The notes under the pieces were generated by a model. It saw only the letters and a program-made list of their open reading frames with translations. It was not told the DNA's origin and did not search any database. Source: Zingiber officinale (Eukaryota; Streptophyta; Magnoliopsida; Zingiberales; Zingiberaceae). Taken from it: a DNA stretch of 64,000 nucleotides. Positions 45,587-57,689 of this stretch are shown here, one piece after another (the first letter of the stretch is position 1; each line of letters opens with the position of its first letter). A program made the translations under genes and the position numbers. The stretch is from positions 67,584,123 to 67,648,122 of the forward strand of contig NC_055991.1 in NCBI RefSeq assembly GCF_018446385.1, given 5' to 3'.

Positions 45587-47096
45587 TTAATATGGTGGAG
45601 GAGGTGGAGGTGGACGAGGGAAAGGAGGTCTACGACGTGGTTGGCCAATAGGAAAACTAGGAAAACCTGGAATCTCACCCAAAGATCTATGATACTCATA
45701 TAAAGCATCTACTTGTTGGCTAGTAAGCATCATGCTCTACATAAAATCTCTCATCCTAGCCTGATCAGTATCATAATCCTGCACAAACTCAGCCACTTGA
45801 CCTTGGAAATTCCTCGTAAACTGAAAATGATTTTGTACCTCCCTAAACTGATCATCAGATAAAGAGAAGTGCCCCTCCAACATTTTTCGTTGGGAATCTT
45901 GCTTCTCATGAAGTGATTCTAGAGACGTACGAAAATCTAAAAAATCAAACCTAGAAGATCCCGTGACATATGCAAAAGAATGCCTAGCGGGCTCCATAAA
46001 ACTAGAAGGCTGCGGGTGTCCATATGACGAGGGCTCATGATGTGACTCAGTGTCTCCAGGTATAGAAGGGTTATCCTCAGAATCTAACTCAGAAATTACC
46101 CAATTAGCCGGGTTACGAATAGTAGTTCGTTCAGGAAAAGGAAGGGGTAGAGGAGAACCACTCCTCCTAGGAAACGCAAAACCATTCTCATCCCGAACAA
46201 TCATTTTCATAGCAAGACATGCATCAATGTCAATCATGTCATTACCATGAATTATTTCCAACCCATCAACATCAAGATTTAAATTACAAGCTATTTGGGT
46301 AATCAAACCACCAAAAACAATTGATCCTGATGATGCCCTAGCAGATCTTAATAAGGTTTGAACAAAATGAAAACCAGAATCAAATTCAACCTTATAAAGC
46401 ATAGCCCATAAAGCATAAAGCTCTATCTTTTTAACCACCCCATCACTCTCTCCCCTACCAAAAATAGTTTTACCCATAACTCTATGTAGATACCTAAAAA
46501 TGGGGTTTTGCATATGGGAGGCCTTAGCTCTTGAAGGCTCATAAGGTTGATCTAACCCAGTTATTGCATTCCAAAAATGATTCCAATTAAACCTTGGATC
46601 AAACCTACGAGGGCTACCGGTGGTTAATCCAAAACAAGAATTGAAGTCACTAAATGCCCATAGAAATTCTTGATTCATTAGTCTAAAAGAGATTTTTTCC
46701 AAAATAATCATCCTCATTAGTAAAATGGACATCCAATGAACTCAAAAATTCCAAAACAAGACGAGGATATGTAGGCAAATGGGTGTACATAATATCACCC
46801 CAATCTAAAAACCCAATCATCAAATCTACATCTTCCCTAATTCCAAGCATATCAATAACAGTTGGGTCCATATATCTAGTACACACTATCTTTCTATTGA
46901 CAAGAATTGCAAATCTAGTTACTTGATCATCATTTCTAAACACAATATTGAATTCATTGTCATTACCTTCGTTGCGTGAAGTCCTTTTGCCTTTGCCCTT
47001 CACTGGTTGCTTTCCTTTGTCCCTTGATGGCTCCCTCTCTTTGTCTCCACTAGATCCACCACCTCCTTTGCGAAGTCTCTTCAAAATATTGGACAT
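45587..47096 (-). pseudogene. Athila-like accessory ORF (ATHILA ORF-1 / plant transposon protein type)
   Basis: It starts at the Met at 47096 (MSNILKRLRKGGGG) with a Lys/Arg/Gly-rich basic N-terminus. The core follows: TRFAILVNRKIVCTRYMD, then YPRLVLEFLSSLDV, then (after a frameshift between about 46690 and 46730) FRLMNQEFLWAFSDFNSCFG and the hydrophobic block IELYALWAMLYKVEFDSGFHF...GSIVFGGLIT. A TAG at 45737 is followed in frame by a proline-rich tail (PPPPPPPY) and a stop at 45587. The YPRLVLEF and GSIVFGGLI motifs are those of the ATHILA ORF-1 / plant transposon protein families, whose role is unknown. SIRE-A carries a related-looking ORF in the same position. Confidence 0.7.
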
Positions 47097-47289
47097 CTTG
47101 ATGAGTTTAGATAGGGGAAGAATTATCTAGAGTTGTGGAACTCAAAGAACAAAACTTCAAAGAATAAAAGATCTTAGGTTAAGAGAACAAAAAGTCCAAG
47201 TCTTAGAGAGGAGGAGAATCGGATCTAAGAGATCTCGAGAGATTAGAGAGGAGTTTTTAAGAGATTGGGAGAGAAAGATATGTTTTGGA

Positions 47290-47600
47290 GAGCTGGGGGT
47301 GTGCGGAACACGACCAAGATCTGGCCGTGCGAGGTAGGAGGTAGACTTTAATAGTTCTCCTACACGGGCCGTGTAGATCTACACGGCCTCCCCCTCTTCC
47401 TTCTCTGGATTCCTCGCACGGCCGTGTCTGGGACACGGCCTCTCCATCTTTCCTCTCGGGATTCTTTACACGGCCGTGTCTAGGACACGGCCTATACCTT
47501 TTTCTCCTCGGGAGATCCCACACGGCCGTGTCTGGATGACACGGCCCAAGCACTTCCCTTCTCTGCAACCTTTGCCTGGCCGTGTATAGCACACGACCTG
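47290..47600. repeat. Internal CACGGCCGTG palindrome array
   Basis: Five or more CACGGCCGTGT/GACACGGCC units with CTCTGGATTCCTCG-like spacers lie between gag and the accessory ORF, outside the LTR. This is the same motif as in the LTRs. Confidence 0.85.
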
Positions 47601-47729
47601 ACTCTGTTTTGCACCTAACCTGAAAACAAAATCAAAAGAATGCATCAAACTAAAAGAAATTACAATACAAATCAAAACTAACTAAAAGAACCCTTGGGTT
47701 GCCTCCCAAGAAGCGCTTGTTTAAGGTCT

Positions 47730-50201
47730 TTAGCTCGACCAAACTTTATCATTCGCTTCTTTTCCTCGCCCTTGGAGGACAGATATACTTTTCATTTTTG
47801 TTGGGAGATCTTCTCCCAACATCTTCCACCACATTGTCTCATTCATTTGGTGGCCTTCCATGAGGATGGAAATTCCATTCCTCAAGTTTATAAATGTTTG
47901 TCCTGCTACAACATTTAAAAGAGACGAGACATGGTTAGAGATATTAGATAAATCATATTCCAACTTTTCCTTACCAATTACCAAAGAAAGCTTATGATTT
48001 TTGACATCAATTATAGCTCCAGCTGTAGCAAGGAAAGGTCTTCCTAATATGATAGGAATCCTAGGGTCCTCTTCCATGTCCAACACGACAAAGTCTGTGG
48101 GAATAACATTCCCATCCACCTCTACTGGCACATCCTCTATAATACCCAAAGGGTACCTGCAGGAATGATCGGCAAGTTGAAGTGCCATAGTAGTAAGTTT
48201 AATGTTTTTGAGACCTAATTTATTACAAATTGAATAGGGAATGAGGCTAACACTCGCCCCCAAATCACAAAAAGCTTTTTCAAAAAATCCTTTTCCTATG
48301 TTGCAAGGAATATAAAAGCTCCCTGGGTCCTTCAGTTTTGGAGAAGTGTTCTTCTCAAAAATAGCACTACATTCCTCACTAAGCGCAATGGTCTCGACCT
48401 CTCCTCTTCTTCTCTTATTTGACATGAGATCCTTCCGGAATTTGGCAAATCTAGGCATTTGTAGAATAGCATCAATAAGAGGTACCTCTACACAAATTTC
48501 CTTAACCTTTTCTAGAAACTTGCCAAATTCTTCATCCTTCTTGAGCATTGTAAGTCTCTGAGGAAAAGGGACAGCTTTGCTCTGATGGTTCAGTGGAAGA
48601 GTCTCTTCAACCTCAATGGTACTCTCCTCATTAGCTTGAATCTGATTTGGTATAGGAGGAGAGAGCTCTTCTTCTTTTTGTATCCCTTTTGAAGCAGTCA
48701 CTTGGGAGTCTCCCAATGTCCGTCCGCTCCTAAGCTCAATCCTATTGCAATGCTCCATAGGATTCACATCAGGTTTTCCTGGAAGCTGTCCTGGTGCTCT
48801 GGATGATGAGGAAGCTAGTTGGGCAATTTGACTATCCTGGATCCTTTGATGCTTATCAGAATTATCCATTCTTTGAATGAGCTTTGCTATATCTTGCTTC
48901 ATTTCATTCTGACTTGAGACAATTTCTTCAAGCATCTTTTCAACATTTGACTTTGGTAAGCCTTGAGAAGATAGATGTTGAAAATTTGGTCTTGCCCCCA
49001 TAGATGGTCCTTGATCTTGATTATTTCTGTAAGAAAAATTTGGATGACTCTTCCATCCAGGGTTATAAGTATTTGAGTATGGGTTGTTCTGCCTTTGATT
49101 GTAACTCATGATTGCATCACATTGTTCAAGTTGATTGATTTGTGCAGTGATAGCTCCCAATGGACATGAGTCATTTGAATGCTCTGAACTCCCACATACT
49201 TCACAAGATGTACTAATAGCATTGACCATATTAGCACTAGTCCCCATATTTTCAAATTTCTTTGTAAGAGCGTCCAATTTTGCAGACAAAAGAGTGACTG
49301 CATCTACATCAAACTTCCCTGATGCTTTAATTGTTGGGTTTACAGAGGAATAGCCACCACTTCTTTCATTTTCCCATTGATGATGATTCTGTGCTACACT
49401 TTCAATGATTTCTTCGGCTTCATCTAAGCTTTTGTTCATAAGTGCCCCTCCAGCAGCTGAATCAAGGGACACTTTGGTATGATAATTGATACCATTGTAA
49501 AAAGTGTGCAACACTAACCATCTTTCCAACCCATGATGTGGGCATTGTCTGAGAATACTATTATATCTATCCCATGCTTCAAAAAGAGATTCTGAGTCAG
49601 TTTGCTTGAAGCTCGCAATTAAATTCCTCATATGAGCTGTTTTGCTTGGTGGATAGAACTTATCAAGAAACTGTTGCTCACACTGCTCCCAAGTGGTGAT
49701 GCTATTAGGGGCTAAAGAATTCAGCCATTGCTTTGCCCTATCTCTTAGAGAAAACCCAAATAATAATAATCTAACTGCATCTGAAGGAACTCCATTCATT
49801 TTCATGGCCCCACATATTTCATAAAAGACCTCTAAGTGTTGATTGGGGTCTTCATGAGGTCCTCCACCAAATTGGTTCTGCTGCACCATAGATATGATTG
49901 CGGGTTTGATCTCAAAGTTGTTATCTTCCACTGAAGGTCTTGAAATACTAGATCGAAAACCTCTTGCATAAGGTGCTGCATAATCCTTAAGTGGTCTATT
50001 TGCCATGTTCAAATGTTCCTGTTCTTCAATTTGCCTTTGCAGAATTCTTCTTTTATGGAAGGTTCTATCAATCTCAGGGTCAAAAGGAAAGAATTCCCCT
50101 GCAGAGTTAGATCTTCGCATACACAAGAACAAGATAGCAAATGACAATTCAAAAAAAAAGAAAAATAAAAGAATCAAAAATGCAGAATTGAATTTGTACA
50201 A
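47730..50201 (-). CDS. Athila-like gag-protease polyprotein
   Basis: One open frame of up to 823 codons. I prefer the Met at residue 28 (MRRSNSAGEF) because the first 27 residues are a Phe-rich stretch unlike gag. The capsid core (residues about 120-290) has LLFGFSLRDRAKQWLNSL, FLDKFYPPSKT and CPHHGLERW. A CCHC knuckle (CEVCGSSEHSNDSC) is near residue 335, followed by a Gln/Ser-rich linker. The retropepsin (about 640-760) has the Athila-style DLGASVSLIP in place of DTG/DSG and IILGRPFLATAGA. The frame ends soon after the protease, where RT would start in a complete element. It is unbroken, so it could still make particles. Confidence 0.87.
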   Translation of the reverse strand: MYKFNSAFLILLFFFFFELSFAILFLCMRRSNSAGEFFPFDPEIDRTFHKRRILQRQIEEQEHLNMANRPLKDYAAPYARGFRSSISRPSVEDNNFEIKPAIISMVQQNQFGGGPHEDPNQHLEVFYEICGAMKMNGVPSDAVRLLLFGFSLRDRAKQWLNSLAPNSITTWEQCEQQFLDKFYPPSKTAHMRNLIASFKQTDSESLFEAWDRYNSILRQCPHHGLERWLVLHTFYNGINYHTKVSLDSAAGGALMNKSLDEAEEIIESVAQNHHQWENERSGGYSSVNPTIKASGKFDVDAVTLLSAKLDALTKKFENMGTSANMVNAISTSCEVCGSSEHSNDSCPLGAITAQINQLEQCDAIMSYNQRQNNPYSNTYNPGWKSHPNFSYRNNQDQGPSMGARPNFQHLSSQGLPKSNVEKMLEEIVSSQNEMKQDIAKLIQRMDNSDKHQRIQDSQIAQLASSSSRAPGQLPGKPDVNPMEHCNRIELRSGRTLGDSQVTASKGIQKEEELSPPIPNQIQANEESTIEVEETLPLNHQSKAVPFPQRLTMLKKDEEFGKFLEKVKEICVEVPLIDAILQMPRFAKFRKDLMSNKRRRGEVETIALSEECSAIFEKNTSPKLKDPGSFYIPCNIGKGFFEKAFCDLGASVSLIPYSICNKLGLKNIKLTTMALQLADHSCRYPLGIIEDVPVEVDGNVIPTDFVVLDMEEDPRIPIILGRPFLATAGAIIDVKNHKLSLVIGKEKLEYDLSNISNHVSSLLNVVAGQTFINLRNGISILMEGHQMNETMWWKMLGEDLPTKMKSISVLQGRGKEANDKVWSS

Positions 50202-50343
50202 AAAGAACTAACAAGAAGTGAAAGTTATACAAGAAAGTAAAAACAGAAATCTAATGATTAGTTACAACTATGCAATATGAAAGGAAAACAAATGTTATGT
50301 TTAGTCTAACTCAATTGATAATTCCTAATGTTATAGCGCAGTC

Positions 50344-50362
50344 CTCGGCAACGGCGCCAAAA
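50344..50362 (-). other. tRNA-Asp primer-binding site of the Athila-like element
   Basis: The + strand reads TCGGCAACGGCGCCA, the 3' end of plant tRNA-Asp(GUC), so the minus strand is its complement, TGGCGCCGTTGCCGA, three bases from the 5' LTR end. tRNA-Asp priming is known for Athila. Confidence 0.87.
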
Positions 50363-50365
50363 ACT

Positions 50366-52009
50366 TGTTCGCTCTCCGCAAGTGTACGAAAATGTCGCAA
50401 GTAATATAAAAGATTATCGTATCCACAGGGACTGGAATAAGCACTAGAAATGTCTCAATGCGAATTAGCCAAACAACTATCCAATCGTTTCAAAAGCAAA
50501 GTAAGGTAAACAAATCTAATCTTAAAGATCAACAAACAAGAGTTTAGTGTTTTGGGTTATGATAAAGGAAGATTCTAGGAGTTTCGATTTCTTTGTAGGA
50601 TTTCTCGAATGTAAATGGTTCACCAATTCTTATCCCTCAATTGCCAAACATGTAGAAAGTTGCCGGTTCTCTCTTGCAATAGACAACAGGCTAAGGACTG
50701 AGAAATGTATCTAAATAGGATTAATTAGACATGAACCTATGTTGTCCTTACACAGAAGTGCACCAATTACTATGCCTTCCTCGGATATCAACGTAGAAGC
50801 CCACGACTTATCAATCTATCAAGATACAAGAAACTAATCACAAAATCCATCCTACTCTCTTGAATATTCCTATTTCCTCTTCAAGATTGTCTCTCAAACG
50901 TCCTTACACGGGCTTGCACCTGTCACGTGGATCCCTCGGATGATCGAGTGAGAGTTTATCTTTACAAAGTCCATAAGAAATTCAAACAATTAATCAAGAA
51001 TGAGAATTAAGCACGAATCATCTTTAATCGTTCAAGATCTAATTGATACAAGCAAGATAATGTCATTGAAACAAGAGAATGGCAAATCCATAAGAGATTA
51101 CATCAATCCATCATACAAATACTCCCTTAATCCTAGAATACAAGATCTACTCCATGTATCGAGGAAGAATACCCGAAGAAATAAAGATTACAAGTATTTC
51201 TTAAATCCCCAATCCAAGAAACCAAGAAAAGGGGGAAAGAGAAAACTTATCTACGAAGAAGCCTCGTCTTCAGATCCAATCCTCGCTCCGGAGTCGGAAT
51301 CGTCAAGAACTCCCCTCGAATCGCCCAGAAATCCTCCCAAGAATGGGAGGAAACCACCAAATCTTACCTTCTCCCAAAGGGGGAGAGATCCCCTTTCAAT
51401 TCATGAAGGAGGGTTTAAATAGAGGAGGGAATCGGGCGCCACACGGCCCCGTGACACGGCCGTGTGAGATTCACACGGCCATGTCCAGTTCCTTCTCTGC
51501 CAAAACTGCACGGCCGTGTGGTGCACACGGCCACAGCCTGCTTAGTCTCTGGAAATGCTACACGGTCGTGTGGTGCACACGGCCACAGCCTGCTTAGTCT
51601 CTGGAAGCGCTACACGGCCGTGTAGATCCACACGGCCATGTAGGGCTTCTGCTCTGGTTGGCTTCAAATCTTGACACGGCCGTGTGAAGTTCACACGGCC
51701 ATGTCATTCTCCACTTCTGTTGGTGCCAAACTCCACACGGCCCGAGCTCCATACCAGTGTAGGGCCGTGTAAGGTACACGGCCCGGTGCTTTCTCCCTTT
51801 GTTTCCTCCAATGCTTGCCCAAGGATGTAGATTCTTCACCAAATCGACTCCTGTGTACAGAAAATGCACAAAAAGCAGATCTCCGAACCAAAAGAGTAAA
51901 TATGCTAAAAGGAAAGCTGGAAGTATAAAAATGCATAGATCAAGCATGCTCAAAGTATGTAAATGTGCGTAAAAACATGCATAAAAGAGTATATAATCTA
52001 CGCACATCA
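50366..52009 (-). repeat. 5' LTR of the Athila-like element
   Basis: 1644 bp, the same as 42840-44535 apart from scattered substitutions and the lack of one 52-bp palindrome unit. The palindrome array is at about 51436-51785. Confidence 0.95.
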
Positions 52010-52014
52010 TTATC

Positions 52015-52961
52015 TCCCCTTTATATAGTCGTCGGGTTTCCTGGAACCCCTGCAAAGAATTGCAGACATGATCAGTGGCTCCCGTATCTACACACTAGGT
52101 GCTGGTAGATAACACCGCTAAACATGTTTCAACAACCAGAGCATGAGATATACCTTTTTTATTTTGATTCCTACGAGGACAGTCCGCCTTCCAATGTCCT
52201 GACTTCTTGCAGATGAAGCACTTGCCCTTCGACTTCTTCACTCCAGCTTTAGCTCCTGTACTCTGAGATTTATTCACCTTCTTTGCTAAGCTAACTTGTT
52301 TCTTCTTCTTCTTTCCTTTCGGTTTAGAAGTAGAACCATTTTCAACATAGTAAATCTGAGAATTATGACGAAACAAACCTTCTGCTGCCTGAAGTTCTGT
52401 CAGTAGTTCCACCAATGAATATACCCTTTTATTCATATTGTAATTCAGGCGGAATTGCTCAAAACTTCTAGGTAGCGTTGGGAGGATCATATCGATCTGG
52501 GTTTCCCCATCAATTTCTCCTCCAAGGATTTGTATTTCATTTAGATAAGTCATCTTCTTTAGGATATGATCCCTCACGGGAGTACCCTCTTGCATGGTGG
52601 TTGTCATTATCTTTCTCATGGCTTCTTGCCTAGAGGCCCGATCCTGGTGACCAAAGAGTTCCTTGAGATTGTTCATAATATCATAGGCTATTAGTAAATC
52701 TTGATGTTTATGTTGCAATACATTTGACATTGAAGCTAAAATGTAAGACCGCGCCATCTCATCTGCTTTTACCCATTTCCTATGATACTCAATCTCCTCT
52801 TGGGTAGATTCACCATTGTGTGTATCAGGGCAAGGCTCAGTCAGTACAAACTTATAGCTTTCAGCAGTAAGAACAATATCCAGGTTCCTTTTCCAATCTA
52901 TGTAGTTAGGACTAGTAAGTCTGTTTTCTTTTAGTATGATGGCCAGTGGGTTGAAAGTCAT
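52015..52961 (-). pseudogene. Copia-C gag and protease start
   Basis: The gag most likely starts at the Met at 52961 (MTFNPLAIILKENRL). The UBN2-type core includes NYIDWKRNLDIVL, YDIMNNLKELFG and the EQFRLNYNMNK region. A Lys-rich stretch and the zinc knuckle CFICKKSGHWKADC follow near 52215-52170. The frame stops at a TAG (52095) where the normal pol sequence would be Trp before CVDTGATDHVC. That DTG protease motif is readable just downstream, up to the Athila insertion at 52014. It is broken by one G-to-A-type stop and by the insertion. Confidence 0.88.
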
Positions 52962-53024
52962 CCTAAGAATCACAAATAACTTTTTGGTCAGAACTCTAAA
53001 TTTAGAATAATATTGATTCCTCAA

Positions 53025-54061
53025 ACAATACTATTTTAAATTAACCAACACCTCAAAACACCGTGAATTTTGTATGCCACGATAGTGTGGACGTATACAA
53101 ATTCAACATTTGTAAAAGGAGGGTTTAACCCATTAATTTTATTATCTTGTCAACCTAACTTTTTGACAAATAAAATTAATAGTTGGTTTCCTTTGTTCAC
53201 ACGAATAATAGCAGTGACTCCGATGGGGAGGATACTATTAGACGTGCCTAAGTGTATACCATTACTTGACACTAACTCCATTAATAAAATTGTGCCCCTT
53301 CCGATGGGGAAGATCACACATTCTTAATTAACTTCCTATAGTCATCCACAATGGAAGTTTGTTCTAGTGATCCATAAACAAACTCATCCGATATGGAGGA
53401 AGGCACTCAGAGCCAACACGCAAGTTTGTTTGCATTACTTACAAACCAGTAATGGAGACCATGAGATTTATTTAAAATCCCTCTCCCACTTAGTTATTTA
53501 AAATGAGAAATTTTGACTATGCTAGCCTACTAAACATGTATACTAACATGCACACACAACACAGTATAAAAGCAATAAATAGAAAAACTAATTTTTAACT
53601 ATTATGGCTTTTATCTATTGTTGTCCTCCGTGTGTTGTCATCCCTAGCTGCTGCCATTTTTGGCCACCGCCACCGAGTCTAGTTGCCGCATCCATCTTGC
53701 TCCATGTTCCGCTGCGCCTCTGGTCCTCAAAAGGTTCCACGCCTTGCAAGATTCGATCCGCGACAAAAATAGAATATTACATTTTTTGATCTTATATTCC
53801 TCGAAGGAATGTACATGAATCTAGATCAAAAAATAAAATCCTAATAAAACTAAATACAACTCCTGCTGTATTTTATAATACAATCATGCACACACAATAA
53901 ATGCCCTTAACATGTCCAAGGGTCCAATCACACACATAATAACTATAAGCCATAATAGTTGGATCCTGCATCCACAAAGTAAGCATATCCTACTATTAAC
54001 CTGCCTAAATTATGTATGACATGTGCATAATTAAACTAATACCAAATACACAGAGGCAAAA
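53025..54061 (-). other. Untranslated leader of Copia-C
   Basis: About 1 kb between primer site and gag without a convincing frame. The motif GATGGGGAGGAT/GATGGGGAAGAT occurs twice (near 53222 and 53304). Confidence 0.5.
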
Positions 54062-54065
54062 CCCT

Positions 54066-54079
54066 AGCTCTAATACTAA
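54066..54079 (-). other. Copia-C tRNA-iMet primer-binding site, mutated
   Basis: The minus strand reads TTAGTATTAGAGC where TGGTATCAGAGC is expected. The differences are transitions, as expected of methylated, silenced DNA. Confidence 0.7.
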
Positions 54080-54080
54080 T

Positions 54081-56498
54081 TGTTGGTTGCTACTAAGAAA
54101 ACCTAACGGTTCCACTGTACAAAAATTTTATACAAAGGTCTGAACCTTTTCCTAGCTACCATGTATTCTTTTAATTAAACTTGGATCGCCTGCAGAACTT
54201 AACACGTTTGATCCAAAGTTTAATTTATTTGTTATTTTAGGTTTAGACTTGGATCTCCTGCGAAACTTAACACGTTCGATCCAAATCACCTAGGTTATTA
54301 ATTTCATTAAATATTAATTTCATTAAATATTAATTTCCAAAATTGGCTTTCAGGACTGCATGGCGAGGCACATGACCTTCTTGGATATGGGAACAACCAC
54401 CACCGCCTAGACAAAGCCTTTTAAGGAAAGCTAATATTTAATTTCCTTAAATAACTTTAGGTCAACCAAAAAGAACAATCAAATCACAAGGAAAAGAAAA
54501 ATAAAAGAACACTATATTGAAAACTAATTCGAAATACTAGAATCGCATGCCTCTTGTATTTGGTATTTTTACAAAGAAATAAAACTAGTATGATGCGGAA
54601 ATTAAATACTAGTATACCTTTTTATTTTGCAAGCAAAAACCTCTAGGTCTTCTACCGTATTCCTCTTCTAACCTCGGACGTTGTGTGGGCAACGATCTTC
54701 CGAGATGAGATATCACCAAAGCACCTTCTTCTTCTCCTTGCAAGGTTCGGCCACAACAAGAGCACCTCCAAGGATGAAGAGATTCAACCAACCAAGCTCC
54801 AAGGAATGCAAGCTTTCTCTCCTTCTTCTCCAAGCTAAAATCCGGCCACTACTTGATCTCCAAGGAGGATGAAAGGTTCGACCACAAAGATGGAGAGAAG
54901 AGAAAGGGAAGAGGCCGGCCACACCAAGGAAGAAAAGAGGGAGAAAATAATAGAGGTTGTTCACCTTGAAGGCACCAAAACCCTCTCTTTTATAATCCTT
55001 AGTTTTGGAAAATAAGGAAATTTAATTACAATAAAATTTCCTTAACTTTCCTTGACATGAATTAATTAAGAAAAATTAAATAAAATTTCCTAATAGATCA
55101 TGTCATGGCCGGCCACCTCATGGAGAGCAAACAAGACAATTTTCAATCAATAATTAAAATTCTTTATTTGTCTTCGGAAATTTTAAAAATAAAATTTCCC
55201 TTTAAAATCCCTTCATGGTTGATAAAAAGAAATTTCTATAATTTTAATTTTTTAACATGTGAATAATTTACAAAGAAGAAAAATAAAATATCCTTCCAAT
55301 CTACATATAAGGAAAGAGTTCTAATCTCTTTCTTTAATCTTTTGTAGAAAATTATAAAAGAGATATTTTAATTTTTAATCTCTCCAATAAATTATATCTT
55401 CCACATAAGAAAATTTTAAAATTAAAATTCTTTTCTAATTTAATAGGGCCGGCCACCTAAGCTTGGGTTCAAGCTAGGGCCGACCACCCATGGATCAAGG
55501 CTTGGCCGGCCTTAGCTTGGTCCTCAAGCTAGCTTGGCCAGCCCCTACAACATGGGTGTAAAGGTGGGTATAGGTGGGTATAGTATTCTATAAATAAGAG
55601 GCTACGATAGGGACCGAGAGGAGGAATTGATTTTCGTCTCCCGATAAAATTAAGCATCCCGTGTTCGCCCCGAACACACAACTTAATTTTATCAATAATA
55701 ATTCATTCCACTAGAGAACTATTATTGAACTATCACACCAATCCCAAATTATATTTTTGGGCTACTTCTTATTATGAGTGTGTTAGTCTCCCTGTGTTTA
55801 AGTTATCGAATGTCCACTAATTAAGTGAGTTACTGACAACTCATTTAATTAATATCTTAGTCCAAGAGTAGTACCACTTAACCTTATCGTCATGTCGGAC
55901 TAAGTCCACCTGCAGGGTTTAACATGACAATCCTTATGAGCTTCTCTTGGGGACATTATCAACCTAGATCACTAGGACACAATTTCCTTCTATAATCAAC
56001 AACACACACTATAAGTGATATCATTTCCCAACTTATCGGGCTTATTGATTTATCGAACTAAATCTCACCCATTGATAAATTAAAGAAATAAATATCAAAT
56101 ATATGTGCTTGTTATTATATTAGGATTAAGAGCATACACTTCCATAATAACTGAGGTCTTGTTTCTTTATAAAGTCAGTATAAAAGAAACGACCTCTGAT
56201 GGTCCTACTCAATACACTCTAAGTGTACTAGTGTAATTATATAGTTAAGATAAACTAATACCTAGTTACACTACGACCTTCCAATGGTTTGTTTCTTTCC
56301 ATTTTCGTCGTGAGCTACTGTTAATAATTTATAAGGTACTGATAACATTATCTTCTGTATGTGACACCACATATTATGTTATCTACAATATAAATTAATT
56401 GAAGAACTATAAACAAATGTAGATAATTTGACCAAATGTGATTCTTTATTCAAAATAAATGTTTACAAAAGCTTAGACTTTCAGTATACACTCTAACA
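54081..56498 (-). repeat. 5' LTR of Copia-C
   Basis: 2418 bp, matching 37405-39805 from end to end. It has a 19-bp direct duplication (TTTCATTAAATATTAAT) near 54301-54338 that the other LTR lacks, plus scattered substitutions. Confidence 0.96.
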
Positions 56499-57158
56499 CG
56501 CTCCCCCTCAATCTTAGAGGTGGAGGCTTCTTCATCTTACTCTTGTACATGGAACAAAGAGTATGCTCCCTCTTTACCCTTTTCATTGTATTCCTTTAAA
56601 GATGAAGCTTCTTGGACCTCTTCTTTGGGAGTTGAGCATCTCTCAACTTCGGAATCCTCTTCCTATTGATCTTGCTCCATTGAGTCACCCTCTTTGGATT
56701 TTTCTTGGATTGGTACAGTGGAGGTTCTTCATGAAGCTTGGCCAACTTGCTCCATAGCTCTTTGGCATCCTTGAATTTTCCAATTTGCTCCAAAATGTGG
56801 CTAGGCAATAGATTGATCAAAAGCTTGGTTACTTTATCATTTGCCTCGCTCCTTTGAATTTCTTCTTGGCTCCACTTGCTCCTCTTGAGAACTTTGCCAT
56901 TTGAACTTGTTGGAGCTTCGAAGCCTTCCATGAGAGAAAACCATTTCTCTATCTCCACCATAAAAAAATCCTTGATTTCCAAAGATCGAAGCTCATCATT
57001 GTGAACGGTGGAGGCACCCTTGTATCGAATCCAAGTCTATCTTGGAATTCCATTTGAAGTTGAGCTTCTTGAATGAAGTCTTCGACTTGTAGAATCGCTC
57101 CAACTTCTTCAACCTTTAGCTTTTTGGCCCTTCCGGCGATGATTCCGATGAAGAGCAA
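56499..57158 (-). pseudogene. SIRE-B gag, N-terminal part
   Basis: It begins close to the primer site. The first frame carries VPPPFTMMSFDLWKSRIF, which resembles the copia gag N-terminal pattern (RPPxFxGxxFxxWKxRM). A frameshift near 56960-56980 leads to the next piece, with NDKVTKLLINLLPSHILEQI and KDAKELWSKLAKLHEE (the UBN2 core). After a TAG (near 56525) it runs to the Copia-C border at 56503 and continues at 37399 toward the zinc knuckles. It is inactive. Confidence 0.72.
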
Positions 57159-57162
57159 TCTT

Positions 57163-57176
57163 GCTCTGATACCACT
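57163..57176 (-). other. SIRE-B tRNA-iMet primer-binding site
   Basis: The minus strand reads AGTGGTATCAGAGC, directly adjoining the 5' LTR end (57177). Confidence 0.88.
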
Positions 57177-57689
57177 TGTTGGGACCGAAATGTAGCTAGA
57201 GGGGGGGGTGAATAGCTCGGCGAGATCTCATGCTCTTCGTTGCTTGTTTCTTGTGGTGAAATGCAGCGGAAAATACAAAGAAACAACACTCAACGCTAAC
57301 ACTAGGGATTTACTTGGTATCCACCTCAAGAAGAGGTGACTAATCCAAGGATCCACACACTCACGCACCCTCCACTATGTAAACACTCCTTTTCGGTAAC
57401 TACCCAAGGCGGAGAAGCCCTACAATACTCTCAATACAACAAGAGACAACGAGAAGCAAATACAAGGAAAAGCTTACACGATTTACATAATAAACCCTAA
57501 CCCTAGCTTCTTCTTCTTGCTATAGATTCGTCTCTTGACTTGGAAATGCTTCCAAGAACCATCAAGATCTGACATGAGAGTGACTGTGGAAAAGCTCTGT
57601 GGTCGCTGTTGTCGCTGGAGAAGAAAGCCGAGAGAGATCTGCAGAGAGAAACGCTCGCCAACAGCTAAATACGACGCCAACGGTCGAAT

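Larger units (their letters stand above)
42840..52009 (-). mobile_element. Athila-like Ty3/gypsy element lacking RT and integrase
   Basis: The element is 9.17 kb with LTRs at 42840-44535 and 50366-52009, duplication TTATC and a tRNA-Asp primer site. A gag-protease ORF (50201-47730) is followed, after a GC-rich palindrome array, by an accessory ORF (47096-45587), with polypurine tracts at 45548 and 44536. Nothing resembling RT, RNase H or integrase is found between the LTRs, so it must depend on enzymes in trans. The gag sequence and the DLGAS-type protease place it with Athila. Confidence 0.92.
37405..56498 (-). mobile_element. Copia-C: complete Ty1/copia retrotransposon with nested Athila-like element
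   Basis: Both LTRs (37405-39805 and 54081-56498), both copies of the duplication CGCTC, the primer site, gag, protease, integrase, RT, RNase H and polypurine tract are all present on the minus strand. The only large break is the Athila-like insertion 42840-52009. Without it the element is about 9.9 kb. Pol has very few stops and the LTRs are very similar by eye, so insertion was fairly recent compared with Copia-A of the same family. The target was the gag of SIRE-B. Confidence 0.96.
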
